A stretch of DNA of 64,000 nucleotides from Tepidiphilus sp. J10. Lineage in GTDB: Bacteria; Pseudomonadota; Gammaproteobacteria; Burkholderiales; Thiobacillaceae. The notes beneath the pieces were generated by a model. That model worked only from the letters and a program-made list of their open reading frames with translations, made no database searches and was not told the origin of the DNA. This document shows positions 1-7,806 of the stretch, one piece after another; the first letter of the stretch is position 1; the number at the start of each line of letters is the position of its first letter. The stretch spans positions 1 to 64,000 of the forward strand of contig CAMDGQ010000007.1 of NCBI GenBank assembly GCA_945897955.1, read 5' to 3'. Made by a program: the position numbers and the translations under genes.

Positions 1-1
1 C

Positions 2-655
2 TCACCAGTTGTAGTCCGGCATGTCCCAGTCGTGGATCACCCGCTTCTGGTTGGATTTGTACCAGTCGAATTTCTCCGCGTACTGGTTGGCGCCTTCCGC
101 CTTGCCGGCGCGGATCAGTTTCTTCAGGTCTTCGAAACCGGCCAGCAGCGCTTCCGGGCGCGGCATGCAGCCGACAATGTAGAGATCGACCGGCATGTAG
201 TCGTCGAGCCGCTTGATGGTGTTGTAGGAATCCCAGTACATGCCGCCGTTGATGGTGCAGGAGCCGAGGCCGACGACATATTTCGGGCTCTGCATCTGCT
301 CGTAGGCGCGGATCGCGCGCTTCAGCGTCTTCACCGAAAGGTAGCCGGAAATCACCAGCAGATTGGCCTGACGCGGCGTCGGCCGCCACTGGATGCCGTA
401 TCGATAAGCATCGAAGCGCGGCGTCATCAGCGGACGCATTTCGATGGCGCCGCAGCCGGTGCCGAAGCCGAGGATCCACAGGGAATGCGAGCGCGCCCAG
501 TTGAAGAAGTCCTCGACAATTCCGATGTAGGCGCCGTGCTGCACGGTCGGCAACGCTTCGCAGAAATAGTCGCGCAGCGGTTCGACTTCGAATTCGACGC
601 CGTCCGGGCCTTTGACGAAACGTTTTTGCAGTTCTGGTTTCAGTTCTTGTGTCAT
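2..655 (-). CDS. NuoB/MbsJ-like iron-sulfur subunit of an Mrp-linked membrane complex
   Basis: A 217-residue homologue of the NuoB/PSST subunit, which carries the terminal [4Fe-4S] cluster (N2 in complex I) next to the membrane arm. C133 lies in a GSCxxxGGMY motif and C163 in a GCMPRPEAL motif, both as in NuoB. The tandem Cys pair of NuoB is reduced to one: C68 is followed by G69 (codons TGC GGC), so one of the four usual ligands is absent. The gene is the last complete one of a minus-strand operon and starts one base after the stop of the NuoH-like gene. Its TGA lies at the window edge; NuoC/NuoD-like genes should follow outside. Position in the cluster matches MbsJ/MbxJ rather than a stand-alone complex I gene. 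Family certain, exact complex inferred. Confidence 0.88.
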   Translation of the reverse strand: MTQELKPELQKRFVKGPDGVEFEVEPLRDYFCEALPTVQHGAYIGIVEDFFNWARSHSLWILGFGTGCGAIEMRPLMTPRFDAYRYGIQWRPTPRQANLLVISGYLSVKTLKRAIRAYEQMQSPKYVVGLGSCTINGGMYWDSYNTIKRLDDYMPVDLYIVGCMPRPEALLAGFEDLKKLIRAGKAEGANQYAEKFDWYKSNQKRVIHDWDMPDYNW

Positions 656-656
656 C

Positions 657-1562
657 TCACACCCACAAAATCGCCAGCACGCCGAGCGGCACGGCCCAGA
701 TCAGGAACCAGCGGATCGACTGCTCGACCCGGAAGCGCGGGAAGCAGACGCCGACGAAAGCCGAGAACAGATAGAGCAGGAACACCTTGACGGCGAATTC
801 CGGCCAGCTGGTCGCGCCGCCAAAGAACAGGTTCATGTAGATCACCATCTTGGCGACCGGGAAGATCGCCCGGTTGGTCTGCATCAGCGCCAGATAGGCG
901 GAGTGGTATTCGGTCGGCGGGCCGATCGGGATTTCCTGCGGCGCGATCACCACGTCGAATGGCGGCCGCATCATCGAACCGAGGAAGGCCAGCATCGCCG
1001 CCGCCACCGCCAGCGGGTTGGTGAACAGCGTCCAGTTCAGCATGCCGCCCTGCTGCGCGGCGACGATGTCGGTGACCGACAGCGTCTGGTATTGCAACGC
1101 CACCGCGAACACCGCCAGCGCGAACGGCAGTTCGGCGACGCTGACCTGCGACAGGCCGCGGGTGATGCCGATCGCCGCATGTGGATGGCCGCTCTCGCCA
1201 GCGCCCAGGGCCATGCCGAGGGTGCCGAAGAAGACGAAATACAGCGCCAGAATCAGATCGCCGGCGAACGACAGGTTGGAGAACATGTACGAGCCGTAGA
1301 TGGTCGGCACGAACAGCAGCAGGCCGATGCCGCCGGTCAGCCGGAACACCGGGCCGAGGTAGAACATCACGCCATGGGTGATCGAGGTGCGCTGGCCGTA
1401 GTTCTTGATCAGGTCGATATAGTTCTGCCAGATCGGAATGCCGTGACGGCGGCCGGCGCGGGCGCCGATCTTCTGGATCAATGCGCCGAGCAGCAGGCCG
1501 TAGTTGAACACGATGAACACGGTCAGCAGCGCGTAGGGAATCTTCATCCAGTCGAAGCTCAT
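657..1562 (-). CDS. NuoH/MbsM-like membrane subunit (respiratory complex I subunit 1 family)
   Basis: A 301-residue polytopic membrane protein of the NuoH/HyfD/MbhM family, which forms the joint between the redox arm and the ion-pumping arm. Recognisable are the hydrophobic N-terminal helix with GALIQKIGARAGRR, a loop beginning near GIPIWQNYIDLIKNYGQR, and a string of hydrophobic helices to the C-terminus. The start overlaps the stop of the double antiporter gene by four bases, so the two are probably translationally coupled. NuoH immediately followed by NuoB is the M-J order of archaeal MBX/MBS operons; in MBH operons the NuoH homologue comes later. The product is inner-membrane and should contact the NuoB-like protein encoded next. 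Confidence 0.87.
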   Translation of the reverse strand: MSFDWMKIPYALLTVFIVFNYGLLLGALIQKIGARAGRRHGIPIWQNYIDLIKNYGQRTSITHGVMFYLGPVFRLTGGIGLLLFVPTIYGSYMFSNLSFAGDLILALYFVFFGTLGMALGAGESGHPHAAIGITRGLSQVSVAELPFALAVFAVALQYQTLSVTDIVAAQQGGMLNWTLFTNPLAVAAAMLAFLGSMMRPPFDVVIAPQEIPIGPPTEYHSAYLALMQTNRAIFPVAKMVIYMNLFFGGATSWPEFAVKVFLLYLFSAFVGVCFPRFRVEQSIRWFLIWAVPLGVLAILWV

Positions 1563-4500
1563 GGCCGGACTCCCATGCCAAACAGATAGACGATCATCAC
1601 GAAGGCGAGCAGATGGAAAGCGTAGGTCTGGCCGTTGCCGGTATAGAAGCGCCGCGCCAGATCGCCTGCGGTATGCAGCAGATCAGTGACCGTTGACCAG
1701 AACATCGTCGCCAGCGGCAACGTCAGGAAGCCCAGCGCCTTGCGGTAAGGAGCGAAGAAATTCCACGCGAAGTGGGTGGTTTCCGGCCGGAAGGGACGTT
1801 CGGCGGAGAACACGATGTTGAATTGCTTGACCTTCTGCGCGCGGCGATTGACGAACAGCAGCCAGGCGAACAAGGTCATGAAGATCACGCCGACGATGAT
1901 CATGATCGCCACCGGATTCCAGTAGCCGAACTGGCTGGTGATGGTGCTGCCTTCCCAGACCAGGCCGCCGTTGGGGAAGAACGCGTTCAGGTAGCTGTCG
2001 ACATGGCGCAGCACCAGGCCGGGCACCACCGCCACCACCAGCAGGATGGCGACATAGATCATCTGCGGCAGCACGATCCAGAACGGCGCTTCTTTCACGC
2101 GCCTGAATTCATCCTTCAACTGGCCGAGGAAGATGGTGTAGATCAGGCGGAACAGGTACAGGAAGGCGATCGGGCCGGCGAGGAAGATGATGACCATCGG
2201 CAGCCGAGCCTCGGCGGTGAGGATGGCGTTGTAGAAGATCCAGCGGCCGCCGAAGCCGGACAGCGGCGGCACGCCGGACACCGCGATGATGCCGATCAAT
2301 GTGGCGATGAACGACAGCGGCATCAGCGTGATCAGGCCGCCCATGCGGTACATCTCGCGCGTGCCGGTGCGCTTGGCGACGCCGCCGATCGACAGGAACA
2401 GCATCGACTTGTAGACGTAATGGTTGATGACGAACATCAGCGCCATCAGCCAGCCCAGGTGATTCATCAGCGCCAGGCCGAACATCGCGTAGCCCATCTG
2501 GCCGATCGAGGAATAAGCCAGCAGGCGCTTGGCATCTTCCTGGAAGATCGCCAGCAAATTGCCGATCAGCGCGGTGATGGCGCCGATCCAGAGCATGACG
2601 TTGATCAGTTCGACGCCGTAGAAGTCCTGCCGGCCCATGGTCAGCAGCAGCACGATCAGGCCGTACAGACCGGCCTTCAGCAGGATGCCGGAGACCATCG
2701 GCGAGACATCGGTTTCCGCCTCGGCATGCGCGCCGGGCAGCCAGATGTGCAGGCCGATGGCGGCGGTCTTGGTCATGAAACCGATCGCCAGCAGCAGGAA
2801 CACCCAGGGCGCCAGCGGCTGCACCAGATCGGCCAGCGCCGACAGATCGAAATGCGGTGCGCCCTGGGTCGCCAGCGCGAAGCCGGCGAGGATCAGGAAA
2901 GCGCCGCCGAGCGAGAACAGGATGTAGGACAGCGCATGCGGTTCGGAATGCTTGCCGCGCAGGATCAGGAAGTAGGAGCCGACCGTCAGCAGTTCCCAGG
3001 CGACGAAGAAATCGAACGTGTCGGTGGCGCGGATCAGCATGGCCAGGCCGGCAAACATCAGCATCGCCGACGGATAGAAGCCGCTGCGCTGGCCGTGCGC
3101 ATGGTAGCTGGCCAGCAGCGTCAGCGAGCCGCCGATCAGGAAGATCACCGCGAAGATCATGCGCAGCGGGTCGTATTCGGTGTAGGTCAGGTAGAACCAG
3201 GCCAGCAGGCCGGCAATCGCCAGTGTGTTCTTCAACCAGGCCGGCAGCGGGTCGAGGGCCAGGAACGTCAATGCGAACAGCAGCGGCAGCGCCAGCAGCA
3301 GGTTGCCGCGTTCGAATTGCAGGACCGACAGTTCGCCCCAGACCAGGCTCAGGGCCCAGGCGGCAGCCAGCGCCGCGATGACAGCAACGACTTTGTGTGC
3401 AGCGTTGTCGACAACCTCGGCCGGCGCTTCGCGCTTCATGATGTAGCCGAACCAGCGGAACAGATAGCCGGCTTCGATCAGCGCACCCAACAGGATCAGC
3501 CCGAGCAAGGCGATGCGGCCTTCGCCGGCGAGCAGGTGGATCAGTTCCCACTTGGCATAGAAGCCGGGGAACGGCGGCAAGCCGGTGAGCATGCAGATGA
3601 AGCTGACAAAGGCGAAGATCAACACCGGATGGCCGCGCAGCGCCGCCCAGGCTTCGAGACCGCGTTCGGCGATCAGGCCGGACAGCCAGAACAGGCCGGC
3701 CTTGGCCACCGCGTGCGACAGCAGCAGACCGCCGGCGATGTACAGCGTGTGGTCGCCGAGGATGTCGCGTTGGCCGAGAACGGCCAGGATCAAGCCGGTT
3801 TGCGCGATCGACGAATAGCCGAGCAGACGCCGGTCATTCGTTTGCGGCAGCGCCAGCAGGTTGGCTGCGATGAAGGTGATGATGCCGATGCCTGTCGCCA
3901 TCGGTAGCCAGGCGTCGCCGCCGATCAGCAGCAGCTTGTCGACCGCGAACAGCGCGGCGGCGCCGGTGGCGGCCGAGAACAGCGCGGAGAACGCCGGATG
4001 CGCCGATTCGTAGATGTCCAGCGCCCAGCCGTTGGCCGGGAAGGGTTTCAGTTCGGCGACGATGGCGATGAAGATCAGAAAAAATGCCAGTGAGAACGCC
4101 TGCGCGGCACTACCGCTGAGCAGCGGAGCCGCGGCGGCCATGCCGTCGATGTTGAGCGTGCCGGTGGTGTGGTAGGCGAAGATGATGCCGATCAGCAGGA
4201 ACGCCGAGATGAACTGCGACACGACCAGATATTTGAAGCCGGCCGCCAGCGCCTGGCCGTCATTTTTCGAGTGTTCGGACAGCAGCACCAGACCGGCAGT
4301 GGCAATCACGGTCATCTCGAAAAACACAAACAGATTGAACAGGTCGCGGGTCAGCACGATGCCGGACAGCGCCATCACCGCCACCAGCCACACCGCCATC
4401 GCCCGGCGTCCCAACGCCAGCAGCGTGTCCTTCAGCGCCAGCGCGGAAAACAGGCCAGTCAGGTTGATCAGCAGGGTCAGCGCCGCTTCGGCCAGGCCGA

Positions 4501-4726
4501 TGCGCAGATTGATGGCGAACGGCGGCTGTGTGCCGGCGGTGAAGATTTCCACGGCGGCGGTGTCGGTACTGGCGAAGGTCCACAGCCAGCCGGCGGAAAT
4601 CCAGCTCATGAAGGCTAGCGTCACCAGCGTGATGCCGAAAGCGAGGCCGCGTTGTTGCTCTTTCAGCAGCCCCATCAGGAAGGCGGCTGCCAGCGCCGCG
4701 GTGATGATGTGCAGGGCGCTTACCAT
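1559..4726 (-). CDS. Fused double proton/cation antiporter subunit (two MrpD/NuoM-type modules)
   Basis: One 1055-residue protein holding two complete proton-conducting transporter modules (PF00361 type), roughly residues 1-500 and 500-960, followed by a C-terminal extension of about 90 residues with a long helix and a last membrane segment. Each module keeps the helix-5 glutamate (E137 in FFEMTVIA; AWELLTVGSY in the second) and channel lysines (FKYLVVSQ and VDKLLLI; GFMTKTAAIG and ILLKAGLYG). MrpD, MbhH and MbxH are normally about 490-510 residues, so this equals two such subunits in one chain. In archaeal MBX/MBS operons MbxH and MbxH' are separate neighbours. It overlaps the upstream MrpC-like gene by seven bases and the downstream NuoH-like gene by four. 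Confidence 0.88.
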   Translation of the reverse strand: MVSALHIITAALAAAFLMGLLKEQQRGLAFGITLVTLAFMSWISAGWLWTFASTDTAAVEIFTAGTQPPFAINLRIGLAEAALTLLINLTGLFSALALKDTLLALGRRAMAVWLVAVMALSGIVLTRDLFNLFVFFEMTVIATAGLVLLSEHSKNDGQALAAGFKYLVVSQFISAFLLIGIIFAYHTTGTLNIDGMAAAAPLLSGSAAQAFSLAFFLIFIAIVAELKPFPANGWALDIYESAHPAFSALFSAATGAAALFAVDKLLLIGGDAWLPMATGIGIITFIAANLLALPQTNDRRLLGYSSIAQTGLILAVLGQRDILGDHTLYIAGGLLLSHAVAKAGLFWLSGLIAERGLEAWAALRGHPVLIFAFVSFICMLTGLPPFPGFYAKWELIHLLAGEGRIALLGLILLGALIEAGYLFRWFGYIMKREAPAEVVDNAAHKVVAVIAALAAAWALSLVWGELSVLQFERGNLLLALPLLFALTFLALDPLPAWLKNTLAIAGLLAWFYLTYTEYDPLRMIFAVIFLIGGSLTLLASYHAHGQRSGFYPSAMLMFAGLAMLIRATDTFDFFVAWELLTVGSYFLILRGKHSEPHALSYILFSLGGAFLILAGFALATQGAPHFDLSALADLVQPLAPWVFLLLAIGFMTKTAAIGLHIWLPGAHAEAETDVSPMVSGILLKAGLYGLIVLLLTMGRQDFYGVELINVMLWIGAITALIGNLLAIFQEDAKRLLAYSSIGQMGYAMFGLALMNHLGWLMALMFVINHYVYKSMLFLSIGGVAKRTGTREMYRMGGLITLMPLSFIATLIGIIAVSGVPPLSGFGGRWIFYNAILTAEARLPMVIIFLAGPIAFLYLFRLIYTIFLGQLKDEFRRVKEAPFWIVLPQMIYVAILLVVAVVPGLVLRHVDSYLNAFFPNGGLVWEGSTITSQFGYWNPVAIMIIVGVIFMTLFAWLLFVNRRAQKVKQFNIVFSAERPFRPETTHFAWNFFAPYRKALGFLTLPLATMFWSTVTDLLHTAGDLARRFYTGNGQTYAFHLLAFVMIVYLFGMGVRP

Positions 4727-5085
4727 TTCAGTTCCGTCATTTTGGCGATGTCCAGCGTGTGCTTGCGCGCATGCAGTTTGAGCGCGTAGGCCAGCATCAA
4801 CGCGGTCACGCCAAGGCCGATGACGATGGCGGTGAGCACCAGCGCTTGCGGCACCGGGTCGATGACGCGGGCCACCGCGTCGGCCGCCGGCACGGCGACA
4901 TCAAGAATCGGCGCGGTGCGGCCGCGCATGTGGCCGACCGCCACCAGCACGATGTTCACCCCGGTGTCGGCGATCGTGAATGCGACGATCATGCGCAGCA
5001 GGTTGCGCTGCGTCAGCGCGCCGTAGAAGCCGATCAGAATCAGGATGAAACCGGCGGCCATGGCCATCTGGGCGAGGCTGATCAT
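4720..5085 (-). CDS. mnhC: MrpC/MnhC-like (NuoK family) antiporter subunit
   Basis: A 121-residue membrane protein with three hydrophobic helices, the size and pattern of MrpC/MbhG (NuoK family). The motif around TIADTGVNIVLVAVGHMRGRTAPILD in helix 2 and the following loop is typical of MrpC, including the small polar residues of the conserved helix. The C-terminus is a short basic tail. The start codon overlaps the stop of the MnhB-like gene (ATGA), and the end overlaps the double antiporter gene by seven bases. It should sit between the MrpB-like and MrpD-like subunits in the membrane arm. The family call is firm; the transported ion cannot be read from the sequence. Confidence 0.85.
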   Translation of the reverse strand: MISLAQMAMAAGFILILIGFYGALTQRNLLRMIVAFTIADTGVNIVLVAVGHMRGRTAPILDVAVPAADAVARVIDPVPQALVLTAIVIGLGVTALMLAYALKLHARKHTLDIAKMTELKW

Positions 5086-5783
5086 GTTTCCTCCGTTTCT
5101 GAAAGGCTGGCCAGCATCGAGGAGAACTCGGCGCCGACCTTGAGGCCGATCAGCGAATAAATGACCGGAATGACCCCGGCCGAGAACAGTTCGCCGAGCG
5201 TGCCTATCGGCAGCAATCGGTTGTCGAGGAAGCCGCCGGCGAGCAGCACGCCGAGGACGCCGATGCCGACGAAGAGCAGGCCGGACAGCGATTCCAGCAC
5301 CGAGATCAGTTGGTGGCTGAACTGCTTCAGCGGGTCGGCCAGCAACAACAGCAACATGCCGGAAGCGACGATGGCGCCGCCCTGGAAGCCGCCGCCGGGC
5401 GTCAGATGGCCGTTGACGAAGACATACACACCCAACAGCAGGATCAGTGGCGTCAGCGCGCGGCTGCCGGTGCTGAGCAGTTCGCTCACCGGCACCCGAG
5501 GTTGACGCGGCGCGTCGCTTGGCAGCCGGTCTTGCGCCAGCACTAGACCGACGATGGCTGCGGAGATGAACAGCACGGTGACTTCGCCGAGGGTGTCGAG
5601 GCCGCGATAGGTGACGACGATGGCGGTGACGATGTTCGCCGCCCCGACGTCCCCGGCGGTGCGTTCGGCGTAATAGCGGGCGGTGTGGTTGAGTTCGCTG
5701 TCCGGGACATAACCAAGCAGCAGACTGGCGAACAGCGTGCCGACGGCAAACAGCAACAACAGGGCAATGGCGCGCTTAATCAT
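5082..5783 (-). CDS. mnhB: MnhB/MrpB-domain protein (MbhE+MbhF equivalent)
   Basis: About 233 residues from the chosen start (MIKRAIALLL). The start is preferred over an upstream extension that would overlap the previous gene by 90 bases, because ATG at 5783 gives the usual eight-base overlap with the DUF4040 gene. The N-terminal 100 residues (one helix, then RYYAERTAGDVGAANIVTA and YRGLDTLGEVTV) resemble the C-terminal end of MrpA/MbhE. The rest, beginning near LLSTGSRALTPLI and including HLTPGGGFQGG, is a classic MnhB domain. So MbhE-like and MbhF-like parts are joined in one chain. Inner-membrane, part of the antiporter module. High confidence in the domain call. Confidence 0.85.
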   Translation of the reverse strand: MIKRAIALLLLFAVGTLFASLLLGYVPDSELNHTARYYAERTAGDVGAANIVTAIVVTYRGLDTLGEVTVLFISAAIVGLVLAQDRLPSDAPRQPRVPVSELLSTGSRALTPLILLLGVYVFVNGHLTPGGGFQGGAIVASGMLLLLLADPLKQFSHQLISVLESLSGLLFVGIGVLGVLLAGGFLDNRLLPIGTLGELFSAGVIPVIYSLIGLKVGAEFSSMLASLSETEET

Positions 5784-6093
5784 GTGAGTCTGCCTTGTTG
5801 TCTGCCTCGTTGTCAGCGTCGATATTGGCGCCACCATGTCCGGCACCTCGAATGCGGGCCAGCACAAAGAAGAACAGGAAGGTGGTCAGGCCGCTGCCGA
5901 TCGCCGCCTCGGTCATAGCCACATCGGGCGCGGCGAGTACCAGAAACAGAATCGAAGCGACCAGACTGACCAGACCGGCGGCGAGGATCGCAACCGGCAG
6001 CCGTTTGGCGCGGATCGCCATCAGCGCCGCGCCGATCATCGTGATGCACAGCACCAGCGTGATGCCGAAGACCAAAGGACTCATGGGGCTCAT
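5776..6093 (-). CDS. DUF4040 / MbhD-like antiporter subunit
   Basis: A 105-residue protein with three hydrophobic helices and an acidic C-terminal tail (DADNEADNKADSHD). The stretch LAAPDVAMTEAAIGSGL is the hallmark of the DUF4040/MbhD domain, equal to a piece of the C-terminal part of MrpA. Stand-alone MbhD genes are typical of Mbh/Mbx-linked Mrp clusters, whereas free-living Mrp antiporters carry this segment inside MrpA. No MrpA N-terminal (NuoL-like) module is present in the operon, which supports a respiratory complex rather than a plain Na+/H+ antiporter. Start and stop overlap both neighbours by a few bases. Confidence 0.82.
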   Translation of the reverse strand: MSPMSPLVFGITLVLCITMIGAALMAIRAKRLPVAILAAGLVSLVASILFLVLAAPDVAMTEAAIGSGLTTFLFFFVLARIRGAGHGGANIDADNEADNKADSHD

Positions 6094-6431
6094 GCTTGAT
6101 CTCCCCGCCGGTCATCAGCCAACCGATCAACGCCGGTCAGCGGCGACTTTTCCGCGCCGCCGCGATGCGCGGCGCGCGCCAGCACATGCGAGGAAAGCGG
6201 GTTGGTGAACAGGATGAACAAGCCGATCAGCGCCAACTTCAGCGCCCAGGCCGGTTGCAGGCAGGCGATGCCGGCCAGCGACAGCAGCGTGCCCAGTGTC
6301 GTCGCCTTGGTGCCGGCCTGGATGCGGTTGAACACGTCCGGCATGCGCACCAGCCCGAGGCCGCCCAGCAGCAGGAAGGCTGCACCGGCGACCAGCAGGA
6401 CGCCGCCGATGAATGCAAGCAGCGATTCCAT
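6090..6431 (-). CDS. mnhG: MnhG/MrpG-like antiporter subunit
   Basis: A 113-residue protein with three membrane helices and the MnhG signature around LLGGLGLVRMPDVFNRIQAGTKATTLG, followed by a hydrophobic pair of helices and a cytoplasmic tail with an Arg/Ala-rich stretch. The ATG at 6431 overlaps the last base of the MnhF TGA stop; a GTG three bases upstream is also possible. MrpG-type subunits lie with MrpE and MrpF at the distal end of the antiporter module and are needed for its assembly in studied systems. Second call from the operon start after MrpE and MrpF, the same order as in mbh/mbx operons. Confidence 0.85.
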   Translation of the reverse strand: MESLLAFIGGVLLVAGAAFLLLGGLGLVRMPDVFNRIQAGTKATTLGTLLSLAGIACLQPAWALKLALIGLFILFTNPLSSHVLARAAHRGGAEKSPLTGVDRLADDRRGDQA

Positions 6432-6691
6432 CACAGACCCCGCTCAAGATAACGGGCGACAACAATCACCCCGAGGAAGGACAGCAGCGCGTAGACCAGC
6501 GCCACATCGAGATAGATGCCGCGTCCTTCCAGCAGCGCCAGCAGCGCGATGGCGGTGATGCCGATGATGGTCAGCACGTCGAAGGCGATGACCCGGTCGG
6601 CGGTCGACGGGCCCTTGACGAAGCGATACAGCGCAAGCAGCAACGCCAGGCCGGTCAGTGCCGCCGCCAGATAGATCAGAAACTCAACCAT
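6431..6691 (-). CDS. mnhF: MnhF/MrpF-like antiporter subunit
   Basis: An 86-residue three-helix membrane protein. The central motif LYRFVKGPSTADRVIAFDVLTIIGI is the conserved MrpF signature, including the basic and acidic residues flanking helix 2. It overlaps the MnhE-like gene upstream by eight bases and shares the TGATG junction with MnhG. Such small subunits are only found in Mrp-type modules, so they identify the whole operon as Mrp-linked. Nothing unusual in length or sequence was seen. Confidence 0.86.
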   Translation of the reverse strand: MVEFLIYLAAALTGLALLLALYRFVKGPSTADRVIAFDVLTIIGITAIALLALLEGRGIYLDVALVYALLSFLGVIVVARYLERGL

Positions 6692-7184
6692 ACATGACCT
6701 CGAGATAGTCCTCGAAACCCGAGACGATGGCGGCGGTGGCCGCCTCGATATCGGCCGAATCCACCGTCACCCAATGGATGTACAGCCATTCGCCGTCGAT
6801 ATCGACGGTCAGCGTGCCGGGAGTCAGCGTGATCGAATTGGCCAGCAGCAGCCGCCCCATGCGGCTTTTCAGCCGGGTCCGCACTTTGACGATGCCGGGG
6901 TTCAGCGGCAGGGCGGGAGAAAGCACAATGCCGGCAAGGTTGAGGTTCGACTTGACCAGTTCCCTGGCGAAGAACAAGACATAGCCGACTGCCGCAATCA
7001 GCGCGCGCGGCGTCATCCGCAATTCCGACACGACCGCGAGGCTGTTGCGGAACAGCAGGGTGATCAGAAACGCCGCGATCAGGCCGACCAGCAGGACATC
7101 CCCGGCCAGCGAACCGTTCAACAGAACCCAGAATCCGAACAGGGTGGCAAACAGCAGCGTCATATCGCGTGTTCCGGTCATCAA
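6684..7184 (-). CDS. mnhE: MnhE/MrpE-like antiporter subunit
   Basis: A 166-residue protein: two N-terminal membrane helices followed by a soluble domain with TPGTLTVDIDGEWLYIHWV, the conserved MnhE core. It is the first gene of the Mrp-linked operon. A strong ribosome binding site (GGAAGGAAGGGG) stands upstream of tandem ATG codons; the first, at 7184, is used here. The transcript presumably starts in the 7185-7500 stretch. The order E, F, G, DUF4040, B, C, D-D is that of archaeal mbh/mbx operons rather than the bacterial mrpABCDEFG order. Confidence 0.86.
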   Translation of the reverse strand: MMTGTRDMTLLFATLFGFWVLLNGSLAGDVLLVGLIAAFLITLLFRNSLAVVSELRMTPRALIAAVGYVLFFARELVKSNLNLAGIVLSPALPLNPGIVKVRTRLKSRMGRLLLANSITLTPGTLTVDIDGEWLYIHWVTVDSADIEAATAAIVSGFEDYLEVMYG

Positions 7185-7721
7185 GCGCCCCTTCCTTCCG
7201 AGCTGACACCTCGGGCATCCCGCGTAGCATCCAACAAGCTCGATAACAGTGCGCCGTCGGTCAACAACGGGGCATCCACAGACTGCTGGTAAATGCTGAA
7301 TGCGGTCAATTCAGAACACCTCCGTCAGTTTGCACGGCACCAACATGCCTGCTCTTGATGCTCGCGTGATGGGGCAGATGAAGGTCGGGGCGGGGAATAA
7401 GATGGTCAACAGAAACTCGAATCAAAAAATCGGCTAGACGAAGCAATGAGGTGAGTGCAGGTTTGTTTAGCACGCTTCGTGCCAATGCCGGACCGGCTGA
7501 AATTGCGCAGGCCGCGATGGTATTTCTGCTGTGTTACGGAATGAATATTCGCGGGGGCGGCAGGATAACAGAGGCGTAGTGCTGCAACTCACTTATCGGG
7601 GCGGGAATTGCCGTGAATGAAAGACTTGTTGCAACCAGCCGACCCAAGTGAAATCGGGGCATGATTTGCAGTCGCTCCCGCCTGACCAGAGCATCAGTCT
7701 TCAGCGCTGATTTCCCGGCAA
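7185..7721. other. Gene-free stretch upstream of the Mrp-linked operon
   Basis: No convincing gene is seen between the MnhE start and the terminator at 7722. The only open frames are short and lack a ribosome binding site and family resemblance. The operon promoter should lie here, but no clear -35/-10 pair was identified by eye. Confidence 0.5.
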
Positions 7722-7757
7722 CCAAACAAAACGCCCACCCCCTTGAGGAGGTGGGCG
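7722..7757 (-). terminator. Intrinsic terminator of the sox/fcc operon
   Basis: On the minus strand an 8-bp perfect stem, CGCCCACC (from 7757) pairing with GGTGGGCG (7739-7732), closes a 10-base loop and is followed by a T-rich run (TTTTGTTT). It lies 49 bases after the stop of the pentahaem cytochrome gene and ends the operon. Confidence 0.85.
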
Positions 7758-7806
7758 GATGAAAAACACGATGGTTACCGTGGCTTCGTTCGGGCAGTCT
7801 ATGGCC

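Noticed and set aside
1772-3907. Long plus-strand open frame (over 700 codons) opposite the antiporter gene
   Set aside because: It mirrors a GC-rich real gene, is rich in Gln/His/Arg/Asp, and has no recognisable domain.
7534-7725. 63-codon minus-strand open frame in the gap before the Mrp operon
   Set aside because: No ribosome binding site, no family resemblance, and it runs into the sox operon terminator.
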